Below are positions 1 through 8,162 of a DNA stretch of 64,000 nt, piece after piece (position 1 is the first letter of the stretch; each line of letters starts with the position of its first letter). Source of the DNA: CBDDCX01 sp965226925. GTDB lineage: Bacteria; Gemmatimonadota; Gemmatimonadetes; Longimicrobiales; Gaopeijiaceae. Both the position numbers and the translations under genes were made by a program. The notes under the pieces are model-generated. The model did not search any database, was not told where the DNA came from, and was given only the letters and a program-made list of their open reading frames with translations. The stretch spans positions 310,001 to 374,000 of the forward strand of contig CBDDEN010000008.1 of assembly GCA_965226925.1 (NCBI GenBank). Direction: 5' to 3'.

Positions 1-2
1 GG

Positions 3-1127
3 GTCGCGGGGTCGCACTTCAACCGGGTGGCGAGTCTGGACAGCCGCATCGTGTTCGGCGGCGTGTACGCAGTGCAGGCACAGGGTGCGATGACGTTCGA
101 CCGGACGGACGGACCGACGGTCGATGGACACCTCTGGGACCTCAACGTCCGACGCTCCGGCCGAAGGTTCGGCATGGACCTTCTGTTCAAGGGGTTGGAC
201 TCCGATCTCGTAGCGCGTAGCGGATTCCTCAGCCGCGTCGGGACGGTCCAGGCCAGGGCCCAACCTACTCTGACCTTCTTCGGGAGCCCGGGCGCCCGGG
301 TCGAGCAGTACCGGCTCCGCTTCAACATCGACTTCACCTGGACGCACGAGGGCTTCATGAACGGGCTGGGCCCGGACGACACGTGGAAGTTCCACGTGTC
401 GAACGACTTCGTGTTCCGTGGAGGATGGCAGTTGGGCACGTCGGTATTCATCGAGGAGTTCTATTTTCCGCCGGACCTCTACACCGACTACGCCATCCAG
501 CGGCAGACCCCGACCGGCACCGAGATCGTTCCGTTCGTCGGGACGCCGGGCATCATGAACTACGACCTGTCTCTGCGCCTCACGACGCCGAGTGCGCCGA
601 GGTTCACGGGCAGCACCTCGGTAATCCTCGGCCGTGACGAGAACTTCGACGAATGGGCGGCCGCCTACATCATGTTCCTGACGCTCGAGGGAACGTGGAG
701 GCCGAGTGACCAGATCCGAATGGAGGGTCGTCTCGTACGCCAGCAGCGGTGGAGAACGGACGATTGGAGCGTCGTGCGCATCGTCGACATCCCCCGCCTC
801 AAGCTGGAGTACCAGCTCACGCGATCGATCTTCTTCCGATTCGTCGGCCAGTACGACGCCCTGAACGTGGATGCCCTGCACGACGATTCGAGGACCGAGG
901 ATCCGATCGTCATTCGAAACGCCGAGGGGGTGTACGTGCCCTCGGTCGCGGTGAGCCGCAACGTCTTCAGGGTGGATGGGCTGTTTTCCTTCGAGCCGAG
1001 TCCGGGCACGGTCATCTTCGCCGGATACGGCAGCACCATGTCCGAGGACGAGACCTACCGCTTCCGGGATCTACAGCGCACGCAGGACGGGTTCTTCGTC
1101 AAGCTGAGCTATCTACTGCGGATGTAG
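3..1127 (+). CDS. DUF5916-type outer-membrane protein, C-terminal part
   Basis: The open frame runs in from the window edge, so the true start lies upstream; the GTG at 27 is only an internal codon. The visible 375 or so residues are rich in alternating aromatic and polar residues, as in an outer-membrane beta-barrel. They end in FFVKLSYLLRM with a terminal Met, very like the C-terminus of DUF5916 proteins, which carry an N-terminal carbohydrate-binding family 9-like domain. By family knowledge this would be an outer-membrane protein of unknown substrate, common in Gemmatimonadota and Bacteroidota. The N-terminal binding domain is outside the window. The family call rests on the C-terminal pattern alone. 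Confidence 0.7.
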   Translation, partial: VAGSHFNRVASLDSRIVFGGVYAVQAQGAMTFDRTDGPTVDGHLWDLNVRRSGRRFGMDLLFKGLDSDLVARSGFLSRVGTVQARAQPTLTFFGSPGARVEQYRLRFNIDFTWTHEGFMNGLGPDDTWKFHVSNDFVFRGGWQLGTSVFIEEFYFPPDLYTDYAIQRQTPTGTEIVPFVGTPGIMNYDLSLRLTTPSAPRFTGSTSVILGRDENFDEWAAAYIMFLTLEGTWRPSDQIRMEGRLVRQQRWRTDDWSVVRIVDIPRLKLEYQLTRSIFFRFVGQYDALNVDALHDDSRTEDPIVIRNAEGVYVPSVAVSRNVFRVDGLFSFEPSPGTVIFAGYGSTMSEDETYRFRDLQRTQDGFFVKLSYLLRM

Positions 1128-1178
1128 ACGGCTTCCGACTAGCCGCCGCCCGCACCGAGCGAAGACCCACCGAGGCGA

Positions 1179-2363
1179 CTAGAACGCGGAGAGGCCGGTC
1201 ACCGCCTGCCCCAGGATCAGCCCGTGGATGTCGTGTGTGCCCTCATACGTGTAGACCGACTCCAGGTTGGCCATGTGCCGCATGGAGTGATACTCCACCA
1301 GGATTCCGTTCGCCCCCAGAAGCCGTCGAGCCTCGCGCGCAATGTCGCACGCCATGTCGCAGTTGGCCCGCTTCGCCAGCGACACCTGCTGCGGGGTCAC
1401 GGTTCCGGCGTCTTTCAGCCGTCCCAACTGGAGACACAGGAGTTGGCCCTGCGTGATCTTGGTCAGCATATCGGCGAGCCGGACCTGTTGGATCTGCTTG
1501 GCTCCGATCGGTTCGCCGAACATGACCCGCTCCTTGGAGTAGCTGCGGGCCTCGTCGAAGCAGGCCATGGCGGCGCCCACGGCTCCGAAGGCGATGCCGA
1601 AGCGGGCCTGTGTGAGGCACTTGAGGGGGCTCTTGAGCCCCCCGCTCTCGGGCATCACCGCACCGTCGGGGAGGTGGACGTCCTCCATGTGGAGCTCACT
1701 GGTGTCGGACGCCAGTAGCGAGAGCTTGCCCTTCTGATCGCGGGCCGAGAACCCGGGGGTGTCCGTCTGCACGACGAACCCGCGGATCCCCTTGGTGTCT
1801 CCGATCTCTCCTGTCTGAGCCCATACGATGGCGACGTCGGCCATGGACCCGTTCGTGATCCACATCTTGGTGCCGTTCAGGAGCCACCCGTCGTCAGTCT
1901 TCTTAGCCGTGGTGATCATGCCGCCGGGGTTCGACCCGTAGTCGGGCTCCGTCAGGCCGAAGCAGCCGATCTTCTCCGCCGACGCCAGCTTGGGCAGCCA
2001 CTGCCTCTTCTGCTCCTCGCTTCCGAACGCGAAGATGGGGTACATGACGAGCGCCCCCTGCACGGACGCGAACGAGCGGATGCCCGAGTCACCCCGCTCG
2101 AGCTCTTGATTGATGAGGCCGTAGGCCACGTTGTTGAGTCCGGCGCAGCCGTACTCCTCGGGGAGATTGGCGCCGAGCATGCCCATCTCGCCGAGCTCGG
2201 CGATGATCTCCTTGGGGAAACGCCGCTCGATGTATGCCTTGCCGATCAGTGGCATGACGCGGTCTTCCACCCACTCCCGCACCGTATCGCGGATCATGCG
2301 CTCTTCTTCGCTGAGAAGACCGTCGACGTCGTAGAAATCTATCCCCTGGTATTTGCCCGCCAT
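1179..2363 (-). CDS. gcdH: Glutaryl-CoA dehydrogenase (acyl-CoA dehydrogenase family)
   Basis: This 394-residue flavoenzyme has the usual family length. It should oxidatively decarboxylate glutaryl-CoA to crotonyl-CoA in lysine and tryptophan breakdown, passing electrons to ETF. The catalytic Glu lies in YEGTHDIHGL (E374). The segment DSGIRSFASVQ keeps the Arg that contacts the glutaryl carboxylate in this subfamily. GYGCAG and GCFGLTEPDYGSNPGG also match glutaryl-CoA dehydrogenases better than straight-chain acyl-CoA dehydrogenases. It is separated by about 50 bp from the small zinc-ribbon gene and reads the same way. A related short-chain dehydrogenase cannot be fully excluded. Confidence 0.87.
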   Translation of the reverse strand: MAGKYQGIDFYDVDGLLSEEERMIRDTVREWVEDRVMPLIGKAYIERRFPKEIIAELGEMGMLGANLPEEYGCAGLNNVAYGLINQELERGDSGIRSFASVQGALVMYPIFAFGSEEQKRQWLPKLASAEKIGCFGLTEPDYGSNPGGMITTAKKTDDGWLLNGTKMWITNGSMADVAIVWAQTGEIGDTKGIRGFVVQTDTPGFSARDQKGKLSLLASDTSELHMEDVHLPDGAVMPESGGLKSPLKCLTQARFGIAFGAVGAAMACFDEARSYSKERVMFGEPIGAKQIQQVRLADMLTKITQGQLLCLQLGRLKDAGTVTPQQVSLAKRANCDMACDIAREARRLLGANGILVEYHSMRHMANLESVYTYEGTHDIHGLILGQAVTGLSAF

Positions 2364-2411
2364 GGGTATGCCTCACGCTGCGTTGTTATCGGTAGGAACC
2401 GCAGGCTCAAA

Positions 2412-2762
2412 CTAGTGGGGATCCTGCCCGGGTGAAACGGCCCCGGCGTCGTCGGGCTTGGCCATGCGGGCTGACGCGTAGAAAACCTCGCGCGCTACGC
2501 GGGCGCTGACGTAAAACGCCGCCAGGACGGTCCCGATCCAGCCGCCGATGACCAGGTTGGACGGCTGAACGTAGAACCAAATCCAAAGGGAGAGGACGAC
2601 CGAGACCATCAAGCCGACGAGCCAACTCCGGGCGCTGGCCCGGCCGTGGACGGCCTCCCGACAGCCCTCGCACCAGAGCAGGCGGTCGAGGTCGGCCCGG
2701 GGTTTCATTTCGCGGCAGCGTAGGCACGCCACCCGGTCGGAATGACTTTCCGTCCAGGTCAC
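2412..2762 (-). CDS. Small zinc-ribbon membrane protein
   Basis: This is an unrecognised 116-residue protein. Two CxxC pairs (C13/C16 and C31/C34) form a likely treble-clef or zinc-ribbon head. It is followed by two hydrophobic segments at about residues 46-65 and 69-89 and a polar tail. Its ATG overlaps the TGA of the isocitrate dehydrogenase gene as ATGA (2759-2762), so the two are probably translationally coupled. No function can be assigned; it may be a small inner-membrane accessory protein. Confidence 0.6.
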   Translation of the reverse strand: MTWTESHSDRVACLRCREMKPRADLDRLLWCEGCREAVHGRASARSWLVGLMVSVVLSLWIWFYVQPSNLVIGGWIGTVLAAFYVSARVAREVFYASARMAKPDDAGAVSPGQDPH

Positions 2763-3784
2763 GAAAGAGCCCGGACGATGGCGGCGGTGAAGTCCGCGGT
2801 GGAAGCTTCGCCGCCCATGTCACGAGTCCGAGCCCGGCCCGAGCGTACCACATCGTCCAGCGCGGCCCTGATGCGGGCGGCCACGTCGGCTTGCTCCACG
2901 TGGTCCAGAAGCAGGCACGCCGAAAGCAGGAGCCCGGTCGGATTCGCCACGCCCTGTCCCGCGATGTCCGGGGCCGAGCCGTGCACGGCCTCGAACATGG
3001 CCGCGTCCTCACCGATGTTGCCGGCGGGAGCGAATCCGAGACCTCCCACGAGCCCGGCCATCAGGTCGCTCAGGATGTCTCCGAACATGTTCTCCATGAC
3101 GAGCACGTCGAAGCGATACGGATCCAGCACCAGAGCCATGGCCGTGGCATCGATGATCCGGTCCTCCCACTCGATCTCGGGATACTCGGTGGCGATCTCG
3201 CGCCCGATATCCAGAAAGAGCCCCTGGGTGTACTTCAGGATATTGGCCTTGTGGGCGAGGGTGACCTTCTTGCGACCGTGCCTCCGCGCATAGTCGAAGG
3301 CGTACCGGAGAATCCGCTCGATACCGAACCGCGTGACGATCATGACCGACTCGGCCGCCGCCTTGGGATCGCCCTCCAGACCGATGTAGTGTTCGACGCC
3401 GACGTAGAGCCCCTCCGTGTTCTCACGGATGAGCACGAGATCGATGTCCTCGTACCGCCCGCCGGGCACGATGGTGAGCGCCGGTCGGACGTTGGCGTAG
3501 AGATCGAACTCCTTGCGGAGAGCCACGTTGATGGAGCGAAACCCGGAGCCTGAGGGTGTCGTGAGCGGGCCTTTGAGTGCCAGCCCGCTCTCACGGAACG
3601 AATCGAGCGTGGCGTCGGGGAGGGGGGTGTGCACCGCGTCGAGCGCGGCGATGCCCGCCAGTTGGGTGTCGTACTCCAGGTCCGCTCCGGCGCCTTGGAG
3701 AATCTCGAGGGTCGAGTCGGTTACCTCCGGCCCGATGCCATCTCCGGGGATGACTGTGACGGTCTTGGTCATACGAGGGTTCAT
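2759..3784 (-). CDS. NAD-type isocitrate dehydrogenase (IDH/IPMDH family)
   Basis: This 341-residue beta-decarboxylating dehydrogenase has the length of the short NAD-type isocitrate dehydrogenases. GDGIGPE sits at residues 14-20. SGFRSINVALRKEFDLYANVRP-type sequence (about 77-98) resembles the substrate-binding segment of NAD-IDH more than LeuB. A conserved metal-binding stretch contains ENMFGDILSD, and HGSAPDIAG marks the cofactor loop. It would convert isocitrate to 2-oxoglutarate in the TCA cycle. The start could be the ATG at 3784, with GAAGG almost abutting it, or the ATG four codons later. An isopropylmalate or homoisocitrate dehydrogenase role is the main alternative. Confidence 0.82.
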   Translation of the reverse strand: MNPRMTKTVTVIPGDGIGPEVTDSTLEILQGAGADLEYDTQLAGIAALDAVHTPLPDATLDSFRESGLALKGPLTTPSGSGFRSINVALRKEFDLYANVRPALTIVPGGRYEDIDLVLIRENTEGLYVGVEHYIGLEGDPKAAAESVMIVTRFGIERILRYAFDYARRHGRKKVTLAHKANILKYTQGLFLDIGREIATEYPEIEWEDRIIDATAMALVLDPYRFDVLVMENMFGDILSDLMAGLVGGLGFAPAGNIGEDAAMFEAVHGSAPDIAGQGVANPTGLLLSACLLLDHVEQADVAARIRAALDDVVRSGRARTRDMGGEASTADFTAAIVRALS

Positions 3785-3847
3785 CCTTCGGAATAGAGAT
3801 GCGGCAATGTAAGGGTAAGCGGGACGGCGGGCGCCCTCCCGGCGGGA

Positions 3848-4375
3848 TCAGCGCTTTACGAACTCGCTGCTGTAGGCATACTCGGTGCGGTCTTCGCCCC
3901 ATTCGACGAGATCTTCGAGGTACGAAGGCCGCTCCGTGCCGTCGAGTCGAGCCTTGCCCGCGATGTTCCTGGCTCGCTTCCAGGTCAGCTCGTTGAGCCG
4001 ATCCCGCTGCAGGAACGCCCGTGCGACCTCGGTGTCGCGCCGACTCGTCCGCGTGATGACGCGCACGCCGGCGAGGCCAGGATAGGCCTTGAGCACGGAC
4101 TCCGTCTCCGCGCTGAAAAGATAGATATAGGGCCCGACTTTGGCCCACAGAGAGCCGCCGCGACGGACCTGTTGGAGAGGCTGATTCACCAGAATCTCCA
4201 GCACGTTGCCGCTCAAGCGGGCGCTGATGTCCGACGACGAGGCATAGTGGGCTCGAGCCTCCGCCACCGACGGCAACGTGAGGTCGGGCTCCTCGCACGC
4301 GGCACCGCCCAGGAGCCCGACGGAGGCCAGGGCCAGCCCGATTCTGTAGGTCCTGATCGCAAGCATGTTCTTCAT
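3848..4375 (-). CDS. Predicted lipoprotein of unknown function
   Basis: This 175-residue protein has a basic N-terminus, a hydrophobic stretch and a lipobox ending GGAAC (Cys27). It is therefore probably a lipoprotein anchored in the periplasm or outer membrane. The mature part is charged, with no recognised domain. It lies 4 bp downstream of another lipoprotein gene, and the two probably form one transcript. The ATG at 4375 gives the signal peptide directly. Confidence 0.6.
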   Translation of the reverse strand: MKNMLAIRTYRIGLALASVGLLGGAACEEPDLTLPSVAEARAHYASSSDISARLSGNVLEILVNQPLQQVRRGGSLWAKVGPYIYLFSAETESVLKAYPGLAGVRVITRTSRRDTEVARAFLQRDRLNELTWKRARNIAGKARLDGTERPSYLEDLVEWGEDRTEYAYSSEFVKR

Positions 4376-4379
4376 TCTG

Positions 4380-5024
4380 CTATCGTGCGTACCATAACAA
4401 CGTCTCCGTCAGCCTCTCCACCGCCGACGCCACCGACCCGAAGTCCGCTACCGGCCCCGGTCGGCCTGCCACCACTCCGGTCCACATCACTCGCCCGGTC
4501 CTCACGTCGAGAATCGCGGACACGATCTCGACCACCGAGACTCCCTCAGCCCCTTCGGCGCCCGTGCGAACGGTCACCGGGATGATCGCGATGTCTGACC
4601 GAACTAACTCCGCCAAGCGGCGGATCTGTCCGTAGAGCGGATCACCGACTCGATCCACCTCCGCGCCCAGGAAGACGCTCACGGGCAGGCCATCCACCGT
4701 GCTGTCGACGACCGGAGCGCGCGCGAGAGTGGCCCGGAGCTCCTCCGGGAAGACCCATTCGATCTCCCTGCCACGTGCCCGGAACGCAAAAGCGATCTCG
4801 GGATCCACGTCCCCACGCACCCCCTGGCGGATCTGCACTGGATAGACCATGACGCGCCGTCCCCGGAGATCGGGCACGAAGCCCCGCATGCCCCCGGCTT
4901 CCAGAGCCGCCCCTCCACCACCGCCCCCACATCCCTGCAGGGCCAGAACTGCAAGCACCGTGCCCACACGACGGACGGCTGACGGGAGACCATTCACCCG
5001 CTCGAGCAATTCACCAGGTTTCAT
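4380..5024 (-). CDS. Predicted lipoprotein, glycine-rich after the lipid Cys
   Basis: The start at 5024 (MKPGEL) is chosen because it gives a signal peptide with lipobox LQGC (Cys32); the open frame extends further upstream without coding character. The 214-residue product has a run of Gly after the Cys. A mixed alpha/beta region includes RVMVYPVQIRQG and SDIAIIPVTVRTG, alternating like proteins that assemble from TolB-like or CsgG-like periplasmic folds. No family is assigned. It is the first gene of a two-lipoprotein operon. Confidence 0.6.
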   Translation of the reverse strand: MKPGELLERVNGLPSAVRRVGTVLAVLALQGCGGGGGGAALEAGGMRGFVPDLRGRRVMVYPVQIRQGVRGDVDPEIAFAFRARGREIEWVFPEELRATLARAPVVDSTVDGLPVSVFLGAEVDRVGDPLYGQIRRLAELVRSDIAIIPVTVRTGAEGAEGVSVVEIVSAILDVRTGRVMWTGVVAGRPGPVADFGSVASAVERLTETLLWYAR

Positions 5025-5125
5025 CGGCCCCCCAAGTGCGGTCGCGAAGCGCTGATGCGCCCCGCCGGCTGAGCGATGAAAGCTATCCAAAGCGCCGAAA
5101 GGGGTACACCCCGCCCAGACCCCGG

Positions 5126-5551
5126 CTACTCCCCCGTGTCGGGCTCCTCGTCGGACTTCTCCGACTCCAGCGTCAGCGCCGCGGAGTTGATGCAGTAGCG
5201 GAGGCCCGTGGGCTGGGGGCCGTCCGGGAAGACATGCCCGAGATGCCCGTCGCACGCCGCACACAGGACCTCGGTGCGACGCATCCCCAAGGTGTGGTCC
5301 TCCTCGGTCCGAACGTTGTCGCCGTCCGCCGCCTGATAGAAGCTCGGCCAGCCGCACCCGGCGTCGAATTTGGTGGCGGAGTCGAAGAGCCGGTTACCAC
5401 AGCCGGCGCACACATAAGTCCCCGGGTCGGTGGTGTCCCAGTATTCCCCGGTGAAAGCTCGCTCGGTCCCCTTCTGCCGGAGGACGCGGTGCTGTTCGGG
5501 CGAGAGGGACTCTCGCCACTCCGCATCTGTCTTGGTCGGCTTGTCGGACAC
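5126..5551 (-). CDS. msrB: Peptide-methionine (R)-S-oxide reductase
   Basis: A 141-residue MsrB of normal length. It reduces the R epimer of methionine sulfoxide in oxidised proteins using thioredoxin. The structural zinc Cys pairs are C48/C51 (CAGC) and C97/C100 (CAAC). The catalytic Cys120 lies in RYCINS, and FDAGCGWPSF is a strongly conserved family motif. No signal peptide, so it is cytoplasmic. It lies between a DUF3179 lipoprotein gene upstream and a lipoprotein pair downstream, all on the minus strand. Confidence 0.95.
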   Translation of the reverse strand: MSDKPTKTDAEWRESLSPEQHRVLRQKGTERAFTGEYWDTTDPGTYVCAGCGNRLFDSATKFDAGCGWPSFYQAADGDNVRTEEDHTLGMRRTEVLCAACDGHLGHVFPDGPQPTGLRYCINSAALTLESEKSDEEPDTGE

Positions 5552-5590
5552 GGTCCTCTCCTGGATGACGGGGTTCGCGACCCCTTAAAT

Positions 5591-6754
5591 CTACTTACCC
5601 CGCCACACCTCCGTGTCGGGCCGAAACACCCCCCAGGCGAACCAGAAGTGGTTGCCGTGGACGACCTCGGCGAGCTGCGTGCCCGCCAACTCCCCCTTTA
5701 CCGCCCTCCCCGAGAGATTCCACTCGGTGCCGGTCTCCAGATCGCGAAAGCGCCCGTCTCCGCCGGGCTCGAACGTCAGCGCCCTGCCCCCCACGATCGG
5801 CGAGAACGAGGTGGACGAGCCCACGTCCCGTCCGCTCGCGATCGAAGACTCGTCGACCGCGCTGGCGGTTCCCGAAGCCCAAAAGACCACCACGTCCAGA
5901 GCACCGACCCTCACCTGAGCCACGCGCGCCTCCGCCAGGACCGAGAAGGGCACGGCCAGGTAACGCCCGTCACTCTCGAGCGCCACGACCCGTTCCATGG
6001 GTGGGAGCCGCTCGTCCTTGCGCCCGAACCGGAAGAAACGATCCCACGGTCCGTCCCCGCGGTCGTACCCCCGATAGGGGTTGGTCCCGTAACGCTCCGT
6101 GAAGTCGGCTGGGAACCCCGTGTCCCGGGAGAGGACCAGTGCGCCTTTCAACTGCTCCCGCACACTCCGCCAACTCATCACCGTGGCGGGCACGAAGGTC
6201 AGCCGTTCTCCGGCGTATTCTCCCACCAGCCCTTCACCCGTGGCCTGCTGCCACCACGTCTCCGACTGCCGGTCGTACATCACCAGATCCGAGTGCCGCA
6301 ACCGGCCGGTGGTGCCGAAGTCCAGGACTCGGCCATCGAAGTTGCGGTCGACGGCGATGGTGGTGTTGCAGAGCGGGCAGTAGGTGACGGTCACCGGGTC
6401 GCCGCCGATCTCGTCGTTCACGATCTCGTGCCAGATGAGGATCGAGAGCGGATACGCCTTGATCACCCCTTTTACCTTGACTACGGCCACGGGCTCGCGG
6501 TCGCCCAACCAGTCGTCCGCCTCACGAACCGTTACGAACGTGGGGCGGTCGATGGAGCGGATGCCGTCCTTCGGCGGCCCACCCGGCGTGATTTCGTGCA
6601 GCGGGACGGTGGTCCTGCCGAAGTCGGTCGACCAATCGTCCTGGCCGGCGATGGCCGGCCGCTGCTGGCCCGACGCTTCGGACGGCGGTGACGAGCAGGC
6701 CACGAGCAGTCCCGCGACGAGGAACAAGACAGGGTAGGGACGGGGGGAGTTCAT
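5591..6754 (-). CDS. DUF3179 domain lipoprotein
   Basis: This 387-residue lipoprotein has its lipobox ending in Cys20 (LLVAC). The DUF3179 signature follows: a VYPLSIL-like region, then VTYCPLCNTT with Cys126 and Cys129, and a segment with FGTTGRLRHSDLVMYD. The family is widespread in marine and soil bacteria and has no established biochemical role; the CPLC pair could bind metal or be redox active. It is followed closely by msrB on the same strand, which fits a link to envelope redox stress, but that is inference. Confidence 0.85.
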   Translation of the reverse strand: MNSPRPYPVLFLVAGLLVACSSPPSEASGQQRPAIAGQDDWSTDFGRTTVPLHEITPGGPPKDGIRSIDRPTFVTVREADDWLGDREPVAVVKVKGVIKAYPLSILIWHEIVNDEIGGDPVTVTYCPLCNTTIAVDRNFDGRVLDFGTTGRLRHSDLVMYDRQSETWWQQATGEGLVGEYAGERLTFVPATVMSWRSVREQLKGALVLSRDTGFPADFTERYGTNPYRGYDRGDGPWDRFFRFGRKDERLPPMERVVALESDGRYLAVPFSVLAEARVAQVRVGALDVVVFWASGTASAVDESSIASGRDVGSSTSFSPIVGGRALTFEPGGDGRFRDLETGTEWNLSGRAVKGELAGTQLAEVVHGNHFWFAWGVFRPDTEVWRGK

Positions 6755-6912
6755 GGGGCTTCCTTGGCTGCCGGCGATGTCACACCGTACTCAACCCACC
6801 GCGCCGACGGGCCGTTCCCGTCCGAGGCGCGGCACATCTTGCTCGCCCGCGATCCACGTAGTCTCTTGCAGCGTCAGATCTTTACACCACACCACTGATC
6901 GAGCCTAGACCG

Positions 6913-7284
6913 ATGAGCGATGCCTCCGTTCGACACATCCCGTGGGACAGTATTCCCAAGGAGGAGTTGAATCCCCTCCTGCAGCGGCAATTGATCACCG
7001 GCGAAAAGGGCATGCTCGCCCACGTGCACCTCGCCAAGGGCGCCGTGGTCCCGAAGCACTCGCACCACAACGAGCAGTTCACCTACATCGTCGAGGGGAC
7101 GTTGCGCTTCTGGATCGGGGAGGACCAGTCGGAAGTGATCGACGTGCGCGCGGGCGAGGTGCTTCACATCCCACCCCACGTACCTCACAAGGCGGAGGCC
7201 CTCGAAGACACGCTGGACTTGGACATTTTCGTTCCGCCACGCGAGGACTGGCTGACGGGAACCGACGACTACCTGCGGAGATAG
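6913..7284 (+). CDS. Cupin-domain protein
   Basis: A single-domain cupin of 123 residues. Motif 1 runs from KHSHHNEQ (H49, H51, H52) to Glu61, and motif 2 is in GEVLHIPPHVPH, together giving a typical metal site. Such proteins bind a metal and can be isomerases, dioxygenases or sensors; the substrate cannot be told from sequence. It is 5 bp upstream of an SDR gene on the same strand, so the two may act on one small molecule. Confidence 0.8.
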   Translation: MSDASVRHIPWDSIPKEELNPLLQRQLITGEKGMLAHVHLAKGAVVPKHSHHNEQFTYIVEGTLRFWIGEDQSEVIDVRAGEVLHIPPHVPHKAEALEDTLDLDIFVPPREDWLTGTDDYLRR

Positions 7285-7289
7285 CCGGG

Positions 7290-8081
7290 ATGGATCTGGG
7301 ACTCAAGGGCAAGACCGCCCTGGTGGCGGCGTCCAGCAAGGGACTGGGGCGGGCCGTGGCCGAAGAGCTGGCCAGGGAAGGCGCCAAGCTCGTGATGTGC
7401 GCGCGTAAAGTCCGGCCCTTGGAGAGGGCTCGCTTGGCGATCTTCAACGAGACGGGCACGGAGGTCGTGGCGGTTCCCGCGGACCTGAGCGAGCCGGCGG
7501 ACGTCGACCGGGTCGTGGCGGCCGCGAAGGCCGAGTTCGGCCGCATCGACATCCTGGTGACCAACACGGGCGGGCCTCCTCCCGGGCCCTTCGAGAGCCA
7601 CTCGCGAGACACCTGGAGCAAGGCGGTCCGCCAGAATCTCTACAGCGTGCTCAACCTCACGCGAGACGTCCTCCCTGCCATGCGGGACGCCGGTTGGGGA
7701 AGGATCATCAACATCACGTCGGTGGCGGTGAAGCAGCCGGTCGACGGCCTGATTCTGTCGAACGCCGTCCGGGCCGCCGTGACCGGGTTCGCCAAGACTC
7801 TCGCCAACGAAGAGGCCCACTTCGGCATTACGGTGAACAACGTCATGCCGGGGTATACGAGGACCGAACGGCTGGAACAGCTGGCGGCCGATGCCGCCGA
7901 CCGCTCGGGACTCTTGGTGGAGGAGGCCTACGCGCTTTGGGAGAGCCAGATTCCCATGGGGCGGATCGGTACCCCCGCCGAGTTCGCCGCTCTCGTGGCC
8001 TTCCTCGCGTCGGAGCGAGCCAGCTACATCACGGGCACCTCGATTCCCGTCGACGGAGGAGCCATCCGCTCCCTGCTCTAG
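7290..8081 (+). CDS. SDR-family protein lacking the usual Tyr/Lys pair
   Basis: A Rossmann-fold SDR of 263 residues starting at ATG 7290. The dinucleotide loop reads AASSKGLG (13-20) rather than TGxxxGxG. The catalytic YxxxK position is occupied by S157-N-A-V-R161, although Ser144 is kept. This matches a known subgroup of FabG-like proteins that resembles SDRs without the full catalytic tetrad. It is annotated in databases as 3-oxoacyl-ACP reductase-like, but the reaction is unproven. The C-terminal GTSIPVDGGAIRSLL is normal for the family. It is probably cotranscribed with the cupin gene. Confidence 0.8.
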   Translation: MDLGLKGKTALVAASSKGLGRAVAEELAREGAKLVMCARKVRPLERARLAIFNETGTEVVAVPADLSEPADVDRVVAAAKAEFGRIDILVTNTGGPPPGPFESHSRDTWSKAVRQNLYSVLNLTRDVLPAMRDAGWGRIINITSVAVKQPVDGLILSNAVRAAVTGFAKTLANEEAHFGITVNNVMPGYTRTERLEQLAADAADRSGLLVEEAYALWESQIPMGRIGTPAEFAALVAFLASERASYITGTSIPVDGGAIRSLL

Positions 8082-8103
8082 AAGCCTTCTAACGGCTGAG
8101 GGC

Positions 8104-8124
8104 ACAACGGGAGTCGGCCGTTGT
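8104..8124 (+). promoter_or_regulatory. Hairpin in the ilvE leader
   Basis: A perfect 7-bp stem (ACAACGG with CCGTTGT) and a 7-nt loop lie between the SDR stop and the ilvE start. There is no T run, so it is not a clear terminator. It could be a leader structure or an accident. Confidence 0.25.
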
Positions 8125-8162
8125 ATCAGCGGCGCAATCGCCTGTTCGAATCGGAGACAACC

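Noticed and set aside
5036..6691. Long plus-strand open frame of 551 codons
   Set aside because: It is antisense to msrB and the DUF3179 gene, both of which have clear motifs.
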